Assembly: GCF_030815405.1 (NCBI RefSeq)
Contig: NZ_JAUSWX010000001.1
Coordinates: forward strand, 2,852,001 to 2,916,000
Length of the DNA stretch: 64,000 bases
Reading direction: 5' to 3'
Source of the DNA: Agromyces albus
Lineage (GTDB): Bacteria > Actinomycetota > Actinomycetes > Actinomycetales > Microbacteriaceae
Made by a program: the position numbers and the translations under genes. This document shows, one piece after another, positions 37,686 to 48,135 of the stretch; the first letter of the stretch is position 1; the number at the start of each line of letters is the position of its first letter. A model generated the notes under the pieces. It was not told the origin of the DNA. It saw only the letters and a program-made list of their open reading frames with translations, and searched no databases.

Positions 37686-39474
37686 CTGCGACCTCGCTCG
37701 TCTCGGTGGGGGTGCCCGGCCCAGCCGACGTGCCCTGCGCAGGCGGCGTGCCCGGCCCGGCGACCTCGCTCGTTCGGCTGGCCCTGGCCGGATCCGCTGC
37801 GGCCGAGGTGACCGCACCCCAGTGATGGGACGTGTCGCTTGCGGCGCGCTCGACCGCTTCATCGGCGAGTCGCTCGAACAGCGCCTCCGCTTCGGCGCGC
37901 TCCGCGATCGGGAGGCCCGCGGCGACGGGGCCGGCGACGGTGTGGATGCGCACGGAAGCCAGCCCGAGCATCCGCTGGATCGGCCCGCTCGTCACCGCCA
38001 CCGATTGCATGCGGGCGAGGGGCACGAGCGTGAGGCTGCGAGCGATCGCGCCGTGACGGATGAGGGCGACGCCCGCCGTGGCGGCCCAGCCGATGCGTCG
38101 CCACGAGAACGGCCGGAGCCAGGCGCCGCGCCGGGGCGTGCGCGAGAATCCGCCCTCGCCGTCGCGACCCGTGAGGCCGGCGTCGAGCAGGGGGTCGACG
38201 GCGGATGCGGCATCCGGGAGCAGCAGCGCGAGCACTCGATGCACGTCGGCGACGGTGCCGACGGGCAGCACGAGCGTGCGCTGGGCGGCGTCGTTCGACG
38301 AGCTCACCGACTGGCCGGCGACGTTGATGCGGATCGACCACCAGCCGAACGGGCGCCAGAGCAGCCACTGCATCGCCTCGATCGCGTGGACGCGGCCCGG
38401 CGGGATGGTCTGGTTGCCCGTCGAGAGCAATCCGTGACCGATGCGCACACCGTCGGGCGTGCCCGCGATCGAGTACCGAAGCGACTTCGTGATGCGGGTC
38501 CACATGTAGCTGAAGAGACCGATCGCCGCCGGGACGAAGGTGAACAGCACCCAGAACTGGCCGGTCGTGAACCCGACGATGATGATCGCGACGAAGATCG
38601 CGATCCAGACGGTGGCGCCGCCGAGCAGCGTCGAGGCGACGACCCGCCCGAGCGGAAGATGGACGACGGACTCGGGCGAAGCGAGGTCGGGGTCGAGCTC
38701 GGGGGCGAGGAACTCGTCGACGCGCTGGCCGACGAGCGCGCCCGCGCGGGCGGCTGCCGTGCGGCGAGCCGCCGCGGCCTCGGGCGTCTCCCCCTCGACG
38801 TCGAGCTGCCCGGGGGCGGCCGCGTCATCACCGGGGCTCGCGGGCGCGTCGGGCGTCGGCCCGACGGCGGTGCGTGCCCGCTCGGCCCGCGCGCCCGAGG
38901 CGAGCCGGAGGATGTCGGCGCGCAGGTCGTCGGCGAGGGCGGAGCCGAGGTAGGCGAGCTGCACGTTCGCCGACTGGCCTGCGACCGAGAGCTCGAGCTT
39001 TGCCGTGCCGAAGAGTCGTGCGAAGAGCGGCCGGGTCACGTTGATGCCCTGCACGCGGTCGAGACGGGCGCTCCGGTGCGAGCGCAACAGGATGCCGCTG
39101 CGCACCTCGACCGCCTCGTGCGTGATGCGGAACGTGTGCATGCGCCACGACAGCCGGAACCCGATGATCACGGCCACGATGAGGCCGGCGAGGGCGAGCA
39201 GTGCCCAGCCGACGAGCCCGTTCGAGACGATGCCGCCGATCGGGTCGTTCGCCCAGTCCTGCCGCCAGTTGCCGTATCCCTCTTCGATGCCGGGGCCGAT
39301 GTCGGGCGCGAAGATGACGAGGAAGAAGTCGATGACTCGCTCGCGCATGTTGGCGATGATGAACCCGAGCACCGCGATGAACACGAGGCCGCCGCGCAGC
39401 AGCGGGCTCGCAGGATGCAAGCGGTGCCACTCGCCGTCGGCGAGGTTCGTGACCCGCGGCGCGGGAGTGCTCAC
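37675..39474 (-). CDS. Large PH-domain membrane protein
   Basis: Membrane protein of 599 residues with several bPH2 (YdbT/YdbS-like) domains, for example LSWRMHTFRITHEAVEVRSG and GTPDGVRIGHGLLSTGNQTI, and about six membrane helices in pairs (FIAVLGFIIANMRERVIDFF, VIWIAIFVAIIIVGFTTGQF-like region near 290). A low-complexity Ala/Pro/Asp linker lies near residues 195-225. It overlaps both neighbours and works presumably with the smaller PH-domain protein encoded just before it. Role in the envelope unknown. Confidence 0.82.
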   Translation of the reverse strand: MSTPAPRVTNLADGEWHRLHPASPLLRGGLVFIAVLGFIIANMRERVIDFFLVIFAPDIGPGIEEGYGNWRQDWANDPIGGIVSNGLVGWALLALAGLIVAVIIGFRLSWRMHTFRITHEAVEVRSGILLRSHRSARLDRVQGINVTRPLFARLFGTAKLELSVAGQSANVQLAYLGSALADDLRADILRLASGARAERARTAVGPTPDAPASPGDDAAAPGQLDVEGETPEAAAARRTAAARAGALVGQRVDEFLAPELDPDLASPESVVHLPLGRVVASTLLGGATVWIAIFVAIIIVGFTTGQFWVLFTFVPAAIGLFSYMWTRITKSLRYSIAGTPDGVRIGHGLLSTGNQTIPPGRVHAIEAMQWLLWRPFGWWSIRINVAGQSVSSSNDAAQRTLVLPVGTVADVHRVLALLLPDAASAVDPLLDAGLTGRDGEGGFSRTPRRGAWLRPFSWRRIGWAATAGVALIRHGAIARSLTLVPLARMQSVAVTSGPIQRMLGLASVRIHTVAGPVAAGLPIAERAEAEALFERLADEAVERAASDTSHHWGAVTSAAADPARASRTSEVAGPGTPPAQGTSAGPGTPTETSEVADAR

Positions 39475-40007
39475 AGCCCCGCCCGGCGCGTCTCTGCGAG
39501 CGCGACGAGCTCGTCGCGCAAGCGGTCGGCCTCCTCGATGGGCAGCCCGGGCACGGTCACCGCGGTGGCGGCGGCGGCGGTCACGAACTTGAGGTCGGCC
39601 AGCCCGAGGGCGCGTGCGACCGGTCCTCGGGTGATGTCGACGAGCTGCATGCGGCCGTAGGGCACCGCGACCTGCCGCTGGAACATGATGCCGCGCCGGA
39701 AGAGCAAGTCGTCTTCACGCAGACGGTAGGCGATCGAGCGCACGCGGCGCGGCTCGAACGCGAGGCTGACGAGCGACATCACGCCGACGGCGATCGCGGC
39801 CCACAGCGCCCACGGCTGACCGAAGACCAGGAAGGCGATGAGGAACGCGCCGACGAAGATCACGAGGCCGATGAGCGACCCGACGATCTCGACGACGAGG
39901 TACTTCGGGGAGACGCGACGCCACCCGGTGTCGGACGCCGAGGCATCCGATCCCATCTGTTGCACGACCTCGCCCTGCTCGCGGCCGTCGTCACGGAGGT
40001 CAGGCAT
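39471..40007 (-). CDS. Small PH-domain membrane protein
   Basis: Protein of 178 residues with two membrane helices (IVGSLIGLVIFVGAFLIAFL, ALWAAIAVGVMSLVSLAF) and one bPH2 domain (LREDDLLFRRGIMFQRQVAV, PYGRMQLVDITRGPVARALG). It forms the usual small-plus-large pair with the next gene, overlapping it by 4 bp. ATG 40007 lies 8 bp inside the end of the DUF3180 gene. Confidence 0.82.
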   Translation of the reverse strand: MPDLRDDGREQGEVVQQMGSDASASDTGWRRVSPKYLVVEIVGSLIGLVIFVGAFLIAFLVFGQPWALWAAIAVGVMSLVSLAFEPRRVRSIAYRLREDDLLFRRGIMFQRQVAVPYGRMQLVDITRGPVARALGLADLKFVTAAAATAVTVPGLPIEEADRLRDELVALAETRRAGL

Positions 40008-40473
40008 GCGCGTGCTCTTCTTTCTCGAGGTCGGTGTCATCTGGCGGCAGGGTGCAGAAGTGCTCGGCGATGAGGCCGGCGGCGAGCAGCAGGGCCGCCC
40101 CGACCGCCGTCGCAATCGCGAGCCACACGGTCTCGCCGGCCGGGAGCACGCTGCGGGTGAGCACGAACAACGCGATGCCGATGCCGATGCCGAACACGAG
40201 CGCGCCGCTCAGGCTGCACGCCTTCGCGAGGACGGCCGTGCGCATCGCGCGGAACGGGTCGAGGTGCTTCGTGGCCTTGCCCTTCACTGCGCGGCGAATC
40301 GGCCACGCAAGCGCGATGACGATCACGGCGACGCCGACGAGTGTGACGGGAAGGGAGATCGGCGGCACGAGCGCCTTCGACCCGGCGGTCACGATCGAGA
40401 GCTCGCCGAGGTAGCCGATCACGAGCCCCGAGAGCGTGAAGGCGATGAGAGTGGAGGCCGGCGTGCGCTTCAT
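40000..40473 (-). CDS. DUF3180 membrane protein
   Basis: Protein of 157 residues with four membrane helices (TLIAFTLSGLVIGYLGELSI at the start, VTLVGVAVIVIALAWPI, and SLSGALVFGIGIGIALFVLT) and a His/Glu-rich end. DUF3180 proteins regularly follow folK in actinobacteria. ATG 40473 overlaps the folK stop (ATGA). Function unknown. Confidence 0.8.
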   Translation of the reverse strand: MKRTPASTLIAFTLSGLVIGYLGELSIVTAGSKALVPPISLPVTLVGVAVIVIALAWPIRRAVKGKATKHLDPFRAMRTAVLAKACSLSGALVFGIGIGIALFVLTRSVLPAGETVWLAIATAVGAALLLAAGLIAEHFCTLPPDDTDLEKEEHAHA

Positions 40474-40955
40474 CGGCGCACCACCTCGTCGGTCGCGGCA
40501 TGCCGGAGTTCGGCGATCGGGCCTCGAGCGGGGAGCACGGCGTCGGGTTCGACGTCGAGCCACGGCTGCAACACGAACGCGCGCTGCCAGGCTCGCGGAT
40601 GCGGCAGCACGAGGCGCTCGTCGGCGAGCTCGATGCCGCCGAAGTCGATGAGATCGAGATCGAGCGTGCGGTCGCCCCAGTGCCGCGCGCGTTCGCGGCC
40701 GTGCTGCTGCTCGATGTGCTGCAGGATGTCGAGCAGGGCGTGCGGCTCGAGCGTCGTCTCGACCACGATGACGCCGTTCAGGTATCGCGGCGCGTCGACG
40801 TCGGCCCCGGCGTCGGTGATCGCCACCGATTCGTACACAGGAGAGACGGCGACGAGCACGACGCCCTCGGTCTCGGCGAGCGAACGGGTGGCCGAGACGA
40901 TGGTGACCTCGCGGTCGCCGAGGTTCGCGCCGAAGGCGATGACCGCGCGCGTCAC
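40470..40955 (-). CDS. folK: HPPK, folate pyrophosphokinase
   Basis: 6-hydroxymethyl-dihydropterin pyrophosphokinase of 161 residues. Signature elements are AFGANLGDRE at the N-terminus, the FolK motif in RHWGDRTLDLDLIDFG and LPHPRAWQRAFVLQPW. It transfers pyrophosphate from ATP before the FolP step. GTG 40955 overlaps the folB stop (GTGA). Confidence 0.95.
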   Translation of the reverse strand: MTRAVIAFGANLGDREVTIVSATRSLAETEGVVLVAVSPVYESVAITDAGADVDAPRYLNGVIVVETTLEPHALLDILQHIEQQHGRERARHWGDRTLDLDLIDFGGIELADERLVLPHPRAWQRAFVLQPWLDVEPDAVLPARGPIAELRHAATDEVVRR

Positions 40956-41323
40956 GCCCGGCCTCGCACGATCGTCACCGCGACATCCGTGAACGGCACG
41001 GTGATGGGGGCTTGCGGCTTGTGCACGGTGACCTCGACCTCCTCGACCGCGGGGAACGCGAGCGCGACGCTCGCGACGCGTTCTGCGACGGTCTCGATGA
41101 GATCGACGGGATCACGCTCGACCGCGGCGCTGATCGCCTCGGCGAGTTCACCGTAGTGCACGGTGCGTCCGAGATCGTCGCCAGATGCCGCGGCCGCGAG
41201 GTCGACGGCGACGGAGACGTCGATCACGAACTCCTGGCCCGCCTCGCGCTCGAAGTCGAAGACGCCGTGGTGCGCGCGCACGCGGACGCCCGTGAGCGTG
41301 ATCCGATCGCGCGTCTTAGCCAC
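40952..41323 (-). CDS. folB: Dihydroneopterin aldolase
   Basis: Enzyme of 123 residues in the folate path. Recognised by ITLTGVRVRAHHGVFDFERE with the substrate-binding region, ELAEAISAAVERDPVDLIET and EVTVHKPQAPI. GTG 41323 lies 8 bp inside the end of folP; an SD-like GGAG is close to it. Length is usual. Confidence 0.94.
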   Translation of the reverse strand: MAKTRDRITLTGVRVRAHHGVFDFEREAGQEFVIDVSVAVDLAAAASGDDLGRTVHYGELAEAISAAVERDPVDLIETVAERVASVALAFPAVEEVEVTVHKPQAPITVPFTDVAVTIVRGRA

Positions 41324-42188
41324 GTGCTCCACTCTGCCACGCTCCGAGCACGTCGAGGGCGCGACGCGTGCTGCGCACGTCGTGCACGCGCACACCCCAG
41401 GCGCCCGCTTGGGCCGACAGCACGCTCACGACGGCGCTCGGCAGGTCTCGCTCCTCGACGGGCGCGTCGTCGGGCAGCATCGCTCCGAGGAACCGCTTGC
41501 GCGAGGCGCCGATGAGCAACGGCAGGCCGAGGCCGGCGAGCACGTCGAGCCGGCCGAGCAGCTCCCAGTTCTGCTCGCCACGCTTGGCGAATCCGAGGCC
41601 CGGGTCGAGGATGAGACGCCCCGGGTCGACTCCTGCCGCCACGAGCGAGTCGATGCGGGTCGCGAGCTCGTCGCGCACCTCCGTGGCGACGTCGGTGTAC
41701 TCGGCGAGGGAGTCCATGCGGTCGGAGTGCCCGCGCCAGTGCATCGCGACGTAGTGCACGCCCGTCTCGGCGGCGATGCGGCCCATCGCGGCATCCGCGA
41801 GCCCTGCCGACACGTCGTTGATGATCTCGGCGCCTGCTTCGACCGCGGCGAGGGCCGTGGCTGCTCGCATGGTGTCGACGCTGACCCGGATGCCGCGACC
41901 GGCGAGCTCGCGGATGACCGGCACGACCCGCCGCAACTCCTCTTCGGGCTCGACGCGCGCGGCGCCGGGCCTCGTGGACTCGCCGCCGACGTCGAGCAGG
42001 TCGGCACCGTCGGCGACGAGTTCGAGCCCGTGTGCGATCGCGGCGTCGGCATCGAACCAGCGACCGCCGTCGCTGAACGAATCGGGCGTCACATTGACGA
42101 CGCCCATGACGAGGGTGCGGCCGCCTCGAGCGGGATCCCACCCGGCGCCGTCGGGCCGGCTCAGCTGCCGATCTTCGGCATCAGGCAT
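41316..42188 (-). CDS. folP: Dihydropteroate synthase
   Basis: Enzyme of 290 residues, the target of sulfonamides, joining the pterin to p-aminobenzoate. Visible signatures are VMGVVNVTPDSFSDGGRWFD, DVGGESTRPGA and LDPGLGFAKRGEQNW, with the late KRFLGAML region. ATG 42188 overlaps the folE end by 8 bp, so the folate genes are translationally coupled. Confidence 0.96.
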   Translation of the reverse strand: MPDAEDRQLSRPDGAGWDPARGGRTLVMGVVNVTPDSFSDGGRWFDADAAIAHGLELVADGADLLDVGGESTRPGAARVEPEEELRRVVPVIRELAGRGIRVSVDTMRAATALAAVEAGAEIINDVSAGLADAAMGRIAAETGVHYVAMHWRGHSDRMDSLAEYTDVATEVRDELATRIDSLVAAGVDPGRLILDPGLGFAKRGEQNWELLGRLDVLAGLGLPLLIGASRKRFLGAMLPDDAPVEERDLPSAVVSVLSAQAGAWGVRVHDVRSTRRALDVLGAWQSGARG

Positions 42189-42777
42189 CGCTGCTGATCC
42201 CGATGAGGGCGATGATCTCGGCCCGCGCCGCGGGTGACGCGAGGGCACCGCGACTCGCGATCGTGACCGTCGAGCTGCGCTCCTGGCGGGAGCCGCGGGT
42301 CGTCACGCAGCGGTGCTGCGCGTCGAGCACGACGAGCACGCCCTTCGGGTCGAGCCCGGCCTGCAGCGTGTCGGCGATCTCCTCGGCGAGGCGCTCCTGC
42401 AGTTGCGGCCGGCTCGCGAGCGTGTCGACGACGGCCGGGATGCGCCCGAGGCCCACGACCCGCTCGTTCGGAAGGTAGGCGACGTGCGCCGTGCCGACGA
42501 ACGGCAGTAGGTGGTGCTCGCATACCGAGCGGAACGCGAGGTCGCGAAGGATGACGGCATCGGAGGTGGCCGGCGCGCCGGCCTCGGTGGCGCCCAGCGG
42601 CACCGTATCGGCGAGGTGACTCAGCGGATCGACGTCGAGTCCGGCGAAGAACTCGGCGTAGGCCTCGGCAACGCGCTGAGGGGTGCGCGTGAGGCCCGGC
42701 CGGTCAGGGTCTTCGCCGATCGCGAGCAGGATCTCGAGCACCGCACGCTCGATGCGACGAGCGTCCACTCCCGCCAT
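42181..42777 (-). CDS. folE: GTP cyclohydrolase I
   Basis: Enzyme of 198 residues that opens the folate path from GTP. Zinc and active-site residues appear in RSVCEHHLLPFVGTAHVAYL and later in QHRCVTTRGSRQ. ATG 42777 is the start that gives the normal length (MAGVDARRIERAVLEILLAI). It lies 26 bp after ftsH in the same direction, the usual actinobacterial order. Confidence 0.95.
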   Translation of the reverse strand: MAGVDARRIERAVLEILLAIGEDPDRPGLTRTPQRVAEAYAEFFAGLDVDPLSHLADTVPLGATEAGAPATSDAVILRDLAFRSVCEHHLLPFVGTAHVAYLPNERVVGLGRIPAVVDTLASRPQLQERLAEEIADTLQAGLDPKGVLVVLDAQHRCVTTRGSRQERSSTVTIASRGALASPAARAEIIALIGISSDA

Positions 42778-42803
42778 GGCACCACCTTCGGGTCGAGGGA
42801 AGA

Positions 42804-44828
<2,025 letters not shown>

Positions 44829-44871
44829 GGTGCTCAAAGGCTACATGGGGGTTACTGCACGAGGGCTGCGT

Positions 44872-44918
44872 GTTCGCTGTGGGCTGCGCGACCGTAGGCC
44901 GCGGAGCCCACTGCGAAC
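44872..44918 (-). terminator. Long hairpin between the HxlR gene and ftsH
   Basis: GTTCGCTGTGGGCT pairs with AGCCCACTGCGAAC with one mismatch around a 19-nt GC-rich loop. It lacks a T tract. It could end the regulator transcript or shape the ftsH upstream region. Confidence 0.45.
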
Positions 44919-44939
44919 GATGGACACAGCCGCTGTGGG

Positions 44940-45599
44940 CTATGCCACCGCGGTCGCGGGCAGCTCGAAGCACGCGAGCAGCGATCGCGCGGATTCGACG
45001 TCGCCCGCGATCTCGACGTCGCCGTTCGCGATCGCCTCGTCGAGCGAGTCGCCGTCGAGGGCGATCGCCGCGAGCGTCTCGGGCGTCGTCGTGAGGGTGG
45101 CCGCGGCATCCGCCGACTCCCCCGGTTCGACCGCGAAGCGGCCGTCGGCGACCGCGGCGACGAACGGACGGCCGTCGAGGCGGAGCTCCACCCTGAGGTC
45201 ACTCGCGGGCAGGCGCTCGGGCACCACATTGGTACGCAGGGCGAGCACCGCGGTGGCGACGCTGATGGGCAGGTCGCGGCGCAGCGAGGGCGAGCTCGCA
45301 CCCCAGCGCCCGAGCGCACGGATGATGGGCTCGAGGCCCGCGCCCCACTCGGTGAGCTCGTAGACGGTCGAAGCTGCGGGCGGCGGCAACTCTCGGCGGC
45401 GCGCCACGCCGGCCGAGACGAGGTCGCCGAGTCGCTGGGCGAGCACGGCCGTGCCGATCGTGGGCATCGACACGAGGAGATCGCTGTAACGGCGCGGGCC
45501 GAGTGTGAGCTCGCGCACGACGAGCAGGCCCCACCGCTCGCCGACGAGGTCGAGGGCTTGCGCCGCCGCGCATCCGTCTTGATAGCTGCGCTTCACCAT
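44940..45599 (-). CDS. HxlR-family regulator with C-terminal SCP2-like domain
   Basis: Protein of 219 residues. The N-terminal winged helix has the HxlR pattern (SYQDGCAAAQALDLVGERWG, LLVVRELTLGPRRYSDLLVS); the C-terminal half (LDGRPFVAAVADGRFAVEPG, TTPETLAAIALDGDSLDEAI) resembles a sterol-carrier-type domain that may bind a hydrophobic ligand. TAGGAT (45606-45611) is 6 nt before the ATG and an inverted repeat lies just upstream. It is divergent from the exporter gene it likely controls. Confidence 0.85.
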   Translation of the reverse strand: MVKRSYQDGCAAAQALDLVGERWGLLVVRELTLGPRRYSDLLVSMPTIGTAVLAQRLGDLVSAGVARRRELPPPAASTVYELTEWGAGLEPIIRALGRWGASSPSLRRDLPISVATAVLALRTNVVPERLPASDLRVELRLDGRPFVAAVADGRFAVEPGESADAAATLTTTPETLAAIALDGDSLDEAIANGDVEIAGDVESARSLLACFELPATAVA

Positions 45600-45617
45600 G
45601 TCGCCATCCTACCAGCG

Positions 45618-45636
45618 AACTTCATTATTCAAAGTT
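45618..45636. promoter_or_regulatory. Inverted repeat operator, HxlR/exporter intergenic
   Basis: AACTT-N9-AAGTT in an AT-rich patch within otherwise GC-rich DNA. It lies between the likely -35 and -10 of the regulator gene and upstream of the exporter gene, suiting autorepression plus exporter control. Confidence 0.5.
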
Positions 45637-45693
45637 ACCTCTTGCGTTTCTGAAGCGGATGCTGCTTGACTGTCGCCGAACGAAGGGGACGAC

Positions 45694-47388
45694 ATGAGCG
45701 AGGGCGACATGAGCACAGCGCACGAGCCTGCGGCAGGCTCGGCCACCGACGTCAACGGGGCGAAGCTCGCCGGCCCGCGGGAGTGGGTCGGACTGGGGGT
45801 GCTCGGCCTCGCCTCGCTCCTCGTGTCGATCGACGTCTTCGTGCTCCTCCTCGCCCTGCCGAGCCTCAGCGCCGATCTCGGGGCGACGAGCACCGAGCAG
45901 CTCTGGATCATGGACGTGTACTCGTTCCTGCTGGCCGGATTCATGATCACCATGGGTGCCGTCGGCGACCGGGTCGGCCGGCGCAAGCTGCTGCTCATCG
46001 GGGCGACGGCGTTCACCGCGCCATCCGTCATCGCAGCCTTCTCGGCGACACCGCTCCTGCTGATCCTCGCCCGCGCCGCGATGGGCATCGCGGGGGCGAC
46101 CCTCGCGCCGTCGACGCTCTCGCTCATCAGCACGATGTTCCCGGTCGCGAGGCAGCGCTCGCTCGCGATCGGCGTCTGGCTCACGTGCTTCATGTCGGGC
46201 GCGGTGATCGGACCGCTCCTCGGCGGCATCGTGCTCGAGCACTTCTGGTGGGGCGCCGTGTTCCTGCTCGGCATCCCGCCGATGGTGCTCCTGCTCGTGA
46301 TCGGGCCGATCCTGCTGCCCGAGTACCGGAACGACGATGCCGGGCGGCTGAACCTCGCGAGCGTCGCGCTCTCGCTCGCCGCGATCCTGCCGGTGGTCTA
46401 CGGGGTCAAGGAGATCGCTCGTGCGGGGTGGCAGGCCGGGCCGATCGCCGCGATCGTCGTGGGCGCCATCGCCGGGTTCGTCTTCGTGCGGCGCGAACGG
46501 CGCCTGCCCGAGCCGCTCCTCGACCTGACGCTGTTCCACAACCGGCAGTTCAACGCGGCGCTCGTCGGCATGCACCTCATCACGGTGACCGGCGCGCTGA
46601 TGCTCCTGATCGCGCAGTACCTGCAGCTCGTGCGCGAGCTCGATCCCTTCGCAGCCGGGCTCGCGATGGTGCCGGCGATCCTTGCCGGGGTCATGAGCAT
46701 GCTCTTCGCGCCGGTGCTCGCGAGACGCGTGCGACCGGCCACCCTCATCGCCTCGGGGATGGCCGTCTCCATCGTGGGCCTCGGCCTCATCGCCGTCGCC
46801 ACCACCGGCGCCGAGCTCGGCTGGATCATCGCCGGCTACGCCATCTGGCAGCTCGGCTGCGGCCCCATGGTCGCGCTCGGCACCGACCTCGTCGTGGGAT
46901 CGGTGCCGCCGCCGCGAGCCGGCAATGCGGCGGCACTCTCGGAGACGAGCAGCGAGCTCGGCTTCGCGATCGGCATCGCGGTGATCGGATCGGTCGTCGC
47001 CGCGGTCTACCGGCTCGGCGTGGCCGACACCACCGCGTCCCTCGACCCCGCCGATGCAGACCTCGCGAACGACAGCGTCACGGGTGCCGCCGAAGTGGCC
47101 GGCTCGCTGCCGGCCGGTCCGGCCGGGGCGCTGCTCGCCGCGGCGAGCGATGCGTGGCTCGTGGGGATGTGGTTCGGGATCGCGCTCATCGCGATCGTCA
47201 TGGTCGCCGTGGCCGTGCTCGCGCTCACGTTCCTTCGGGGGGCGGGCGCCTATCGGGTCGAGCCCGGGTCGGCGGCATCCGACGACGAGGCGGCGGTCGC
47301 CGGGGATCCCACGGCCAAGACCGGGGCGACCGGGGCAGTGCCCCAGGGCGCGGCGGGTCAGGGCCAGGCGGTTTCACCGAGCGGATGA
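45694..47388 (+). CDS. DHA2-type MFS multidrug exporter
   Basis: Transporter of 564 residues with about 14 membrane helices, as in LfrA/SmvA/QacA-type drug:proton antiporters. The motif GAVGDRVGRRKLLLIGATAF follows helix 2, and motif C is likely in GAVIGPLLGGIVLEHFWW. AAGGGG precedes ATG 45694; an in-frame ATG at 45709 is possible. The last 50 residues are a polar Gly/Ala-rich tail. Its 3' end overlaps the convergent DUF2652 gene by 15 bp. The substrate is unknown. Confidence 0.9.
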   Translation: MSEGDMSTAHEPAAGSATDVNGAKLAGPREWVGLGVLGLASLLVSIDVFVLLLALPSLSADLGATSTEQLWIMDVYSFLLAGFMITMGAVGDRVGRRKLLLIGATAFTAPSVIAAFSATPLLLILARAAMGIAGATLAPSTLSLISTMFPVARQRSLAIGVWLTCFMSGAVIGPLLGGIVLEHFWWGAVFLLGIPPMVLLLVIGPILLPEYRNDDAGRLNLASVALSLAAILPVVYGVKEIARAGWQAGPIAAIVVGAIAGFVFVRRERRLPEPLLDLTLFHNRQFNAALVGMHLITVTGALMLLIAQYLQLVRELDPFAAGLAMVPAILAGVMSMLFAPVLARRVRPATLIASGMAVSIVGLGLIAVATTGAELGWIIAGYAIWQLGCGPMVALGTDLVVGSVPPPRAGNAAALSETSSELGFAIGIAVIGSVVAAVYRLGVADTTASLDPADADLANDSVTGAAEVAGSLPAGPAGALLAAASDAWLVGMWFGIALIAIVMVAVAVLALTFLRGAGAYRVEPGSAASDDEAAVAGDPTAKTGATGAVPQGAAGQGQAVSPSG

Positions 47389-48090
47389 CGCATGGCGCGG
47401 GCGGCGAAGCCCGATCATGTACGGCATACCCAGGCCCAGCGCCACGGCCGTCCTCCCCAGGCGCCCCTGCCACGACGGCGCGGGCAACGGCGGGAGCGAG
47501 CCCTCGACATCTCCGACGTCCACGAAGTAGGCGCGGACGGTTCCGAAGCCCTCGAGCTCCGGCGAGACCTCGTGCACGGGAGCGGACAGCGAATCCTCAG
47601 CGGTGCGGTAGAGCTCCTCGGAGAGCAGGACGTACTCGGGTATCCCGACCGGGTTCTTCAGCAGGCGATGGACGAGAATGACGTCGATCCCGACGAGCTT
47701 GATGCGGTCCCGGATGGTCTGGATGGCCACGTCGCCGATGTGCGCCACGAACTTCAGCTTGAGGTCGGCCGCGCCCTTGCACCCCGCGCACGGGCACAGG
47801 TTCGCCGTGACATACTGCCGCTCGAGATGGAACGCCCGATGCATGGTGACGGCGGCCCGGAGGATCTCGAGGATCGCGGTGTCGGTCTCGACTGCGTCGG
47901 CCTGGCGGGAGAGGAAGGCTGCGTCGCCCTCGATCTCGATGAGGTCGAAGCCGGGAGCGGCATCGATCATCTTCTCGAGCATGCGCGCGGTGTTGACCTC
48001 GGCGTGCGCGAGACTCATGCGGTGGGAGCTCATGTAGTCGGTGTAGCCACTGATGTCTGCGATCAGTAGCACAGCACGCCCGGACTCCAT
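47374..48090 (-). CDS. DUF2652 protein, nucleotide-cyclase-like fold
   Basis: Protein of 238 residues. The start LLIADISGYTDYM has the metal-binding Asp (D12) of class III cyclases, IEGDAAFLS supplies a second Asp (D56), and VAHIGDVAIQTIRDRIKLVG with VGIDVILVHRLLKNPVGIPE follows cyclase layout. A CPCAGCKG segment is peculiar to the DUF2652 family. Catalysis is not certain because substrate and transition-state residues are not clearly conserved. It lies 45 bp after, and in the same direction as, a transporter with a cyclic-nucleotide-binding domain. Confidence 0.78.
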   Translation of the reverse strand: MESGRAVLLIADISGYTDYMSSHRMSLAHAEVNTARMLEKMIDAAPGFDLIEIEGDAAFLSRQADAVETDTAILEILRAAVTMHRAFHLERQYVTANLCPCAGCKGAADLKLKFVAHIGDVAIQTIRDRIKLVGIDVILVHRLLKNPVGIPEYVLLSEELYRTAEDSLSAPVHEVSPELEGFGTVRAYFVDVGDVEGSLPPLPAPSWQGRLGRTAVALGLGMPYMIGLRRPRHASSAR

Positions 48091-48135
48091 GCCTCACCAT
48101 CGCACCAACGCCCGGGCATCTCAACCGAAAGATTC

